Assembly (NCBI GenBank): GCA_947169985.1
Contig: CAMVRW010000042.1
Location: forward strand, 1 to 12,234
DNA length: 12,234 nt
Direction: 5' to 3'
Source: an uncultured Butyrivibrio sp.
Lineage (GTDB): Bacteria; Bacillota; Clostridia; Lachnospirales; Lachnospiraceae
Shown: positions 7,532-12,234 of the stretch, piece after piece
How positions within the stretch are numbered: position 1 is the stretch's first letter
Layout: each line of letters starts with the position of its first letter
Notes under the pieces: generated by a model
Told to the model about the DNA's origin: nothing
Databases searched by the model: none
The model's input: only the letters and a program-made list of their open reading frames with translations
Made by a program: the position numbers and the translations under genes

Positions 7532-8044
7532 ATGAAATGCCCATTTTGCGGTAAAGATGACACTAGAGTTATTGATTCAAGGCCTGCTGACGAGAATACT
7601 TCCATCAGGCGCAGAAGAGTATGTGATTCATGTGGCAAGAGGTTTACGACCTATGAGAAGGTTGAGACCATTCCTCTTATTGTAATCAAGAAGGGCGATG
7701 TGAGAGAGCCCTATGACCGTGCAAAGATTGAGGCAGGTGTATTCAGAGCGTGCCATAAGAGACCTGTAAGTGCTGAGCAGATCACCAAGATTGTTGATGC
7801 TGTTGAGACTGAAGTATTCAATATGGAGCAGAAGGAGATCCCCAGCCGTGCTATCGGTGAGATTGTAATGGACAAGATGAAGAATCTGGATCCTGTTGCA
7901 TATGTAAGATTTGCTTCTGTTTACAGAGAGTTCAAGGATGTAAATACCTTCATGGATGAGCTGAAGACAGTTCTTAAGAAGGAAGCAGAGGGCACCATTA
8001 CAGATACAACAGATAAGAACACACCACTTCTTAAGGACCATTGA
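7532..8044 (+). CDS. nrdR: Transcriptional repressor NrdR
   Basis: NrdR represses ribonucleotide reductase genes by sensing ATP/dATP through an ATP-cone domain and binding NrdR boxes. The N-terminal zinc ribbon is clear: CPFC (Cys 3 and 6) and CDSC (Cys 31 and 34), enclosing the SRPADENTSIRRRR stretch typical of the family. The ATP cone spans about residues 49-139 with IVIKKGDVREPYDRAKIEAG. At 170 residues it is about 15-20 longer than the usual form because of a hydrophilic Thr/Lys-rich C-terminal extension. GGAGG at 7521-7525 lies 6 nt before the ATG. It is transcribed alone, between the ftsZ terminator and its own terminator. No ribonucleotide reductase gene is in view, so its targets are probably elsewhere, plus possibly its own leader. 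Confidence 0.97.
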   Translation: MKCPFCGKDDTRVIDSRPADENTSIRRRRVCDSCGKRFTTYEKVETIPLIVIKKGDVREPYDRAKIEAGVFRACHKRPVSAEQITKIVDAVETEVFNMEQKEIPSRAIGEIVMDKMKNLDPVAYVRFASVYREFKDVNTFMDELKTVLKKEAEGTITDTTDKNTPLLKDH

Positions 8045-8065
8045 TCTGATTAGAGCAAATAATAA

Positions 8066-8104
8066 GCGCTGGCATGAATTATCATGTCAGCGCATTTTCT
8101 TTTT
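8066..8104 (+). terminator. Rho-independent terminator of nrdR, possibly bidirectional
   Basis: A 12-bp stem (8066-8077 with 8082-8093) with one G-U wobble and the tetraloop ATTA is followed by the T-rich tail TTTTCTTTTT (8095-8104). It starts 22 nt after the nrdR stop. It lies between the convergent ends of nrdR and mntP. Read on the minus strand, the stem is followed by a T-rich stretch near 8056-8065, so it may also end the mntP transcript. Confidence 0.88.
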
Positions 8105-8113
8105 GTGAGGGAC

Positions 8114-8758
8114 TCAGACTCCAAGCATTCCCTTTATGAAGATCTCAATTCCTATTCCGATAAGGATCAGTCCACCAACAATCTTGGCATTTCCTGATAG
8201 CTTTGTTCCAAACTTTACTCCCAGCTTAAGACCTACAAAGCAGATAATATATGTGGTAACACCGATGATAAGTCCTGAAACAAGAGTCATCGCCAGGTTG
8301 TAATCTGAAATGGTGAAACCAACTGAAAGAGCATCGATTGATGTGGCAATTCCCTGTACCATAAGAACCTTTGTTGTAAGTTCTCCTGCCTGAACATCCT
8401 CTTTAATGTCACATTCCTTGTTGGAACAGTTGTCGCAGTCCATTCCGTTTTTGCATTTTCTGGACTTGATTCCCTCTATAAGCATCTTACCGCCGATAAA
8501 GGCCAGTAATATAAGAGCAATCCAGGGTATAAATTTCTGGAATCCGGTAAAAAAGGTTACTGCTTCGTGAACCAAGAGCCATCCTATTACCGGCATTGCA
8601 AACTGGAAGAGAGCATAGATACCGGCAATTTCCAGCATTCTGCCTTTTTTCATGTGTGGCTCTGCAAATCCGTTTGCCAAAGATACGGAGAATGCATCCA
8701 TAGCCAGACCAACACCCAGCATAACGCTGTTGGTGATCAGCCAAAAATAATAATTCAT
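8114..8758 (-). CDS. mntP: MntP-family manganese efflux protein with a four-Cys loop
   Basis: This is a six-helix membrane protein of the MntP (formerly UPF0059/YebN) family, whose characterised members export Mn2+. The two-fold repeat is visible: AMDAFSVSLANG (residues 19-30, Asp 21) in the first half and SIDALSVGF (140-148, Asp 142) in the second. These Asp residues match the conserved charged positions of the family. At 214 residues it is longer than the roughly 190-residue norm. The extra length is a hydrophilic loop between the halves with Cys 102, 108, 111 and 116, which may bind a metal. TCCT at 8767-8770 gives an AGGA ribosome site 8 nt before the ATG. The gene starts 21 nt after the stop of the cyclase gene, with no room for a manganese riboswitch, so co-transcription is likely. 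Substrate is inferred from the family. Confidence 0.88.
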   Translation of the reverse strand: MNYYFWLITNSVMLGVGLAMDAFSVSLANGFAEPHMKKGRMLEIAGIYALFQFAMPVIGWLLVHEAVTFFTGFQKFIPWIALILLAFIGGKMLIEGIKSRKCKNGMDCDNCSNKECDIKEDVQAGELTTKVLMVQGIATSIDALSVGFTISDYNLAMTLVSGLIIGVTTYIICFVGLKLGVKFGTKLSGNAKIVGGLILIGIGIEIFIKGMLGV

Positions 8759-8779
8759 TATATATTTCCTACCTTATTT

Positions 8780-10528
8780 TTAAGGCTCTTTTAACGAGAA
8801 TCTGGATATCAGATCTGATAGAGCCCTGTAATACATAAAGTGCGATTCGTTCCACTGAACAGCCTTGCCAAGACTTGAAACGATTATAAAGCACTCGTTG
8901 TTATCCTTGTCATAAAATCTCATAAGGATGTAGGATAAAACACCGATTTCCTTGAGGAAAGCTTTTATACTGCCTGCCTGGGGCGGGAGAGTATCAAGCT
9001 TGTTGACTACCACAAAATCCCTGCCAGCAAGATACTTTTCCTTGGTATCAGAGTTTAGAACTCCCAGGAGAACGTCTGGTGATCTGAAGCCAGTATTTCC
9101 ATTCAATCCTGTTGCGTACCTGAGCTTAAATGGGGTGCCAACAATCAGGCTCATCCGCTGAAGCTTGAAAGCCTGAGCAAATTCATCTAACAAAGCCTCC
9201 GGTGTTGTTCCTTTTCCATGAAGCGCAACTTCATACATTTTAACTATCATATCGCCATATGACAAGTCCCCACGGTCGTTGAACAGCTTTTTGGTCATTT
9301 CCTGCTGCTTTATCTCTTCCAGACTTCCGTGCTTCTCACTGTCATAGATAATGTAACGGTTGCGACCCTTTTCTTTTGCTATATAAAGGCACTGGTCTGC
9401 AAGAAGGAATACATCCTCATAGTTGTCTGCATCCCTGGAAAAAGAAGCAGATCCTATTGAAACAGATATTGGATTATTGTCAGGATGTTCCTTGTCAATA
9501 AATGCAGCTCTTACTTTGTCCCTTATGGCTCTGAAGATTACCCTGAGCTGCTCTTCTTCAGTAATGTTGTAAAAGACGATGAGAAATTCATCTCCGCCAA
9601 ATCGCCCTGTAACGCCTTTTGCGCCTACTTCAAAAGAGATAATGTCTGCTACCTGCTTAATGACTGTATCTCCAAACTGATGGCCAAAGGAGTCGTTTAC
9701 ATTCTTGAAGAAATCTATATCTATGATTCCAAGAGTGGTGCCTTCGAGGCGACGCTCGTTGATCCTCTCCTGGGCAATGCGCATGATATCGGCCTTTTCC
9801 AAAAGACCTGTAAGACTGTCTCTTTTAAGGCTTGAGACCTGAGGACCACCGGTTCTGTGCTCCAGGTGCATGTGTCCCACTACATGTTCCTTCTGGCTGG
9901 AGTAGTTGACATACTTGGCTTCCAGAATTGTGGTCTGGACACTTGGGTCGTCGTTGATAAGGTTGGCTTCGATATGAGTAGTAGAGCGACCGGCCTTAGC
10001 TTTAACCTGACCGATAAAGGCTTTTATACGATCCTGCTTATTTTGGCTTACTTTTTTGCATAGCATGTTTTCTATGTCATCGATGGAGTAGAGCCCTGCA
10101 TCGAATTCAGCAGCCTGCGTATTGGCCAGTATGACATTTTGGACTTCCGGATCATAATCGAAATAAACGTCATCGTAGAGCTCTAACTGGGACTTGAAGG
10201 CGGTGACGGTATCTGTCAGATAGTTGTTATTGTCAATGAGCTCATTTATTCCTGCAAGGACCACGTGGAGGGTATTAGTCTTTTCTTTAAAGGATACCTT
10301 AAGACAATACAGCTGAACTCCGTTGTTGGTTTTGATTCCGGCTGCAAACCATTTGTTGTCAGCCAGAGAAAGGCCCTTTAGATACAGGTCTTTATAGGCT
10401 TCGTCTATATAATCATCAAAGGATCCATTCACTCCGCTCATCAGAGTATCATATAGTCCCTCATCAGCAGAGAGGATTACATGGTCCTTTTCGGATAATT
10501 CCATTTCAAAGAAGTTGAAAATATTCAT
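8780..10528 (-). CDS. Probable diguanylate cyclase: N-terminal PAS-like region, GGDEF, C-terminal GAF-like domain
   Basis: This probable c-di-GMP-producing enzyme is 582 residues long. No signal peptide or membrane helix is visible, so it should be cytoplasmic. The GGDEF domain covers about residues 237-397. It begins with DSLTGL, has the metal and substrate residues in IIDIDFFKNVNDSFGHQFGD, and an intact GGDEF at 311-315, so it is expected to be active. The allosteric RxxD inhibitory site expected at 302-305 reads GAKG and is missing. About 230 residues precede it and look PAS-like (YFDYDPEVQN near 122-131), possibly as two copies. About 170 residues after it resemble a GAF fold. What they sense is unknown. 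The ribosome site AAGGA lies about 11 nt before the ATG, slightly far. It heads a likely operon with mntP and diverges from degV. Confidence 0.88.
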   Translation of the reverse strand: MNIFNFFEMELSEKDHVILSADEGLYDTLMSGVNGSFDDYIDEAYKDLYLKGLSLADNKWFAAGIKTNNGVQLYCLKVSFKEKTNTLHVVLAGINELIDNNNYLTDTVTAFKSQLELYDDVYFDYDPEVQNVILANTQAAEFDAGLYSIDDIENMLCKKVSQNKQDRIKAFIGQVKAKAGRSTTHIEANLINDDPSVQTTILEAKYVNYSSQKEHVVGHMHLEHRTGGPQVSSLKRDSLTGLLEKADIMRIAQERINERRLEGTTLGIIDIDFFKNVNDSFGHQFGDTVIKQVADIISFEVGAKGVTGRFGGDEFLIVFYNITEEEQLRVIFRAIRDKVRAAFIDKEHPDNNPISVSIGSASFSRDADNYEDVFLLADQCLYIAKEKGRNRYIIYDSEKHGSLEEIKQQEMTKKLFNDRGDLSYGDMIVKMYEVALHGKGTTPEALLDEFAQAFKLQRMSLIVGTPFKLRYATGLNGNTGFRSPDVLLGVLNSDTKEKYLAGRDFVVVNKLDTLPPQAGSIKAFLKEIGVLSYILMRFYDKDNNECFIIVSSLGKAVQWNESHFMYYRALSDLISRFSLKEP

Positions 10529-10554
10529 GTCAAATGTTATCCTTTCTGAGAATT

Positions 10555-10560
10555 ATTATA
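10555..10560 (-). promoter_or_regulatory. Possible -10 element for the cyclase-mntP operon
   Basis: The minus strand reads TATAAT exactly at this site, 26 nt before the cyclase ATG. No good -35 hexamer is found 16-18 nt upstream. The leader would be only about 20 nt, just enough to hold the ribosome site at 10539-10547. Confidence 0.3.
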
Positions 10561-10581
10561 TAAAAAAATGAGAAATAATGG

Positions 10582-10587
10582 TATCAT
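10582..10587 (+). promoter_or_regulatory. Possible -10 element for degV
   Basis: TATCAT here sits in the context GTATCATAG, the same as the ftsZ -10 at 6034-6042. Transcription would start near 10594, before the ribosome site GGAGG at 10606-10610. The -35 region at 17-nt spacing reads TATAAA and matches consensus poorly, so an activator or a weak promoter is implied. Confidence 0.4.
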
Positions 10588-10619
10588 AGACGTGATGTTT
10601 TTTGCGGAGGAAAGAAATA

Positions 10620-11504
10620 ATGGATTACATTTTAAGCTGCTGCTCAACTGCTGACCTTTCAGCGGAGCATTTTAAGGAAAGAAATATCGATTATATCTGT
10701 TTCCATTTTGAAGTGGATGGAAAAGACTATCCGGATGATCTGGGAGTTTCATATCCTTTTAAGAGCTTTTATGATGATATGGCAAAAGGAGCCATGACAA
10801 AGACTTCTCAGGTAAGCGTTGGTGAATACCTTGAATACTTTGAGGGCTTTTTGAAGCAAGGAAAAGACATACTCCACCTTACACTTAGCTCAGGAATATC
10901 AGGAACACTGAATTCAGCTACTATTGCAAGAGACCAGCTCAGGGACAAGTATCCTGAAAGAAAGCTTTATGTTGTTGATTCCCTGGCAGCTTCTGCAGGA
11001 TTCGGACTTTTGATGAATAAGCTTGCTGACCTTCGTGATGAGGGAATGAGCATTGATGACCTTTATGAGTGGGTTATCGAGCACAGACTTGAGTGCCAGC
11101 ATTGGTTCTTTGTTTCAGACCTTAAATATCTTGTAAGAGGCGGTCGTGTATCTAAGGCTGCCGGAATCATTGGCGGAGCCCTTAAAATTTGTCCTTTACT
11201 TAATGTTGATTTCCAGGGAAGACTTATTGTACGTGCTAAGCATCGTGGAATAAACGCAGTTATGAAGGCTCAGGTTGCCAAGATGGAAGAGCTTGCAGTT
11301 GGTGGCACAGACTACGATGGTGACTGCTACATCTCCAATTCGGACTGCTATGAGGAGGCAAGAGCCGTTGCAGACCTCATTGAGGAGAAATTCCCTAAGC
11401 TTAAAGGCAAGGTTAAGATCTACAGCATTGGAACTACAATTGGTAGTCATACAGGTCCTGGAACAGTTGCACTGTTCTTCTGGGGATCAAAGAGAATTGA
11501 TTGA
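10620..11504 (+). CDS. DegV family protein (FakB-like fatty acid-binding protein)
   Basis: DegV/FakB proteins bind a fatty acid in the cytoplasm and, where characterised, present it to the kinase FakA for phosphorylation. The 294-residue protein has the family length and landmarks: TSQVS (62-66), SSGISGTLNSA (90-100), VVDSLAAS around 118-125, RGGRVS (173-178), and the C-terminal IGSHTGPGT (274-282). The N-terminus reads SCCSTADLS, where many members have an Asp-Ser-Ser/Thr type motif that contacts the fatty-acid carboxylate. This variation leaves ligand details uncertain. ATG at 10620 is chosen because GGAGG (10606-10610) lies 9 nt upstream. The in-frame TTG at 10602 precedes that site. No fakA-like kinase gene is in the window. 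Confidence 0.92.
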   Translation: MDYILSCCSTADLSAEHFKERNIDYICFHFEVDGKDYPDDLGVSYPFKSFYDDMAKGAMTKTSQVSVGEYLEYFEGFLKQGKDILHLTLSSGISGTLNSATIARDQLRDKYPERKLYVVDSLAASAGFGLLMNKLADLRDEGMSIDDLYEWVIEHRLECQHWFFVSDLKYLVRGGRVSKAAGIIGGALKICPLLNVDFQGRLIVRAKHRGINAVMKAQVAKMEELAVGGTDYDGDCYISNSDCYEEARAVADLIEEKFPKLKGKVKIYSIGTTIGSHTGPGTVALFFWGSKRID

Positions 11505-11513
11505 TAATTATTC

Positions 11514-11544
11514 GTCCTTTGTATGGCCCTGCTGTACAAGGGAC
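11514..11544 (+). other. Hairpin between degV and pheS
   Basis: GTCCTTTGTA (11514-11523) pairs with TACAAGGGAC (11535-11544) to give a 10-bp stem with one G-U wobble and an 11-nt loop. The following bases, TATCTTTGTG, are only partly T-rich, so termination would be weak or conditional. It may be a leaky terminator after degV or a leader structure for pheS. I see no T-box sequence. Confidence 0.5.
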
Positions 11545-11581
11545 TATCTTTGTGTAGAGTGAGTATCATTAGGAGGAAAAG

Positions 11582-12234
11582 ATGGAAAACAGCGCATTAC
11601 ATCAGCAAATTGAAGCAATTCGTGCAGAGATCAAGGCAAATTCCGAGAAGCTAGACAGCTCAAAGCTTGTTTACGAGATGAGAAAGAGCTTTTTGGACAA
11701 TAAGAGTGGAAAGATCAGTGCTCTTATGAAGGAGATGAAGAACATCGCCGCTGAGGATCGTGCCGAGTATGGTAAGAATGTAAATGAACTTAAGCAGTGG
11801 GCTCTTGAGCATTTTGAAGAACTTGACAGAAAGATGAAGGAAAAAGAGCTTAAGGCAAGATATGAGAAAGAGAAGCAGGATGTTACAATGCCTCCTAAGA
11901 TGCGTTATCAGGGCAATCTTCATCCTGTAACACAGATGAGAGAGACTCTTATAGATATCTTTGCGGGAATGGGCTTTGAGATTTATGAAGGCACTGAGAT
12001 TGAGAATGACTACTACAATTTCACTGCCCTTAATACTCCTGCAGATCACCCTGCAAGAGATATGCAGGACACATTCTACTTAAGTCCTGAGTTTCTTTTG
12101 AGAACACAGACCTCTTCAGGTCAGATCCACGTAATGGAGAACAAGAAGCCTCCAATCAAGATCCTTTCACCCGGTAAGGTTTTCCGTTCAGATGATGATG
12201 CAACTCATTCACCTATGTTCTCACAGATGGAAGG
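11582..12234 (+). CDS. pheS: Phenylalanine--tRNA ligase alpha subunit, 5' part only
   Basis: PheS is the catalytic alpha subunit of the alpha2-beta2 class II enzyme that charges tRNA-Phe. The frame is open to the right edge, giving 217 full codons of a protein that is usually about 340 residues. Residues 1-100 are charged and helical, matching the N-terminal coiled coil that binds tRNA. The catalytic domain begins near residue 110 with GNLHPVTQ. It continues through ALNTPADHPARDMQDTFYL (149-167), LLRTQTS (172-178), and the class II motif 2 region FRSDDDATHSPMFSQMEG (201-218). These are hallmark PheS stretches. AGGAGG at 11571-11576 is 5 nt before the ATG. pheT normally follows and would be beyond the window. 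The gene has no T-box leader and only 77 nt separate it from degV, so read-through from degV or an unrecognised promoter drives it. Confidence 0.97.
   Translation, partial: MENSALHQQIEAIRAEIKANSEKLDSSKLVYEMRKSFLDNKSGKISALMKEMKNIAAEDRAEYGKNVNELKQWALEHFEELDRKMKEKELKARYEKEKQDVTMPPKMRYQGNLHPVTQMRETLIDIFAGMGFEIYEGTEIENDYYNFTALNTPADHPARDMQDTFYLSPEFLLRTQTSSGQIHVMENKKPPIKILSPGKVFRSDDDATHSPMFSQME

Noticed and set aside
8759..8779. Manganese (yybP-ykoY) riboswitch upstream of mntP
   Set aside because: Only 21 nt separate mntP from the upstream gene, far too short for the riboswitch, and no matching sequence is seen.
11275..11562. Plus-strand open frame running past the end of degV
   Set aside because: Most of it is an alternate frame of conserved DegV sequence, and the part beyond degV covers the intergenic hairpin. 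No start signal supports it.
11564..11569. TATCAT before pheS as a -10 promoter element
   Set aside because: Transcription would begin at about 11576, inside or after the ribosome site at 11571-11576, and no -35 hexamer is placed correctly.
11505..11581. T-box leader for pheS
   Set aside because: The gap is 77 nt, much shorter than a T-box, and the conserved T-box sequence is absent.

Overview
The window looks like chromosomal housekeeping DNA from a low-to-moderate GC Firmicute. A Lachnospiraceae member is most likely, possibly Butyrivibrio or a relative. The reasons are the clostridial form of the division and cell-wall (dcw) cluster, the FtsZ and NrdR sequences, strong AGGAGG-type ribosome sites, rho-independent terminators, and the mix of GGDEF, DegV and pheS genes. 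The family assignment is inference from remembered sequence style, not from a database search. I see no mobile element, CRISPR array, prophage, rRNA or tRNA. No stretch over 300 bases lacks a gene; the longest gap is 187 nt, between ftsZ and nrdR.

Region 1 (1-5970, + strand) is the distal part of a dcw operon with very short gaps: the 3' part of a division-type penicillin-binding protein, then mraY, murD, ftsW and ftsQ/divIB. MurD adds D-Glu to the cytoplasmic UDP-MurNAc precursor. MraY makes lipid I. The SEDS protein FtsW polymerises lipid II. The PBP cross-links the strands. FtsQ scaffolds the septal complex. murG and ftsA, common members of this cluster elsewhere, are missing from the visible part.

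Region 2 (5971-7388) is ftsZ. It has its own near-consensus sigma-A promoter, a TTG start codon behind a strong ribosome site, and a strong terminator. ftsZ can therefore be expressed separately from the upstream operon.

Region 3 (7389-8104) is nrdR, the ribonucleotide reductase repressor, with its own extended -10 promoter, a possible NrdR box in the leader, and a terminator. In many spore-forming clostridia, spoIIGA-sigE-sigG lie between ftsZ and nrdR. They are absent here.

Region 4 (8114-10528, - strand) is a likely two-gene operon: a PAS-like/GGDEF/GAF-like diguanylate cyclase followed 21 nt later by an MntP-type manganese exporter with an unusual four-cysteine loop. It converges on nrdR and diverges from region 5.

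Region 5 (10620-12234, + strand) is a DegV-family fatty-acid-binding protein and the 5' part of pheS, separated by 77 nt that contain a 10-bp hairpin.

I found no clearly new biological system. The points most worth a second look are the repeat-bearing acidic tail of the PBP, the cysteine loop in MntP and its pairing with a cyclase, the possible NrdR box, the unusual ftsZ start region, and the apparent loss of the sporulation sigma cassette.
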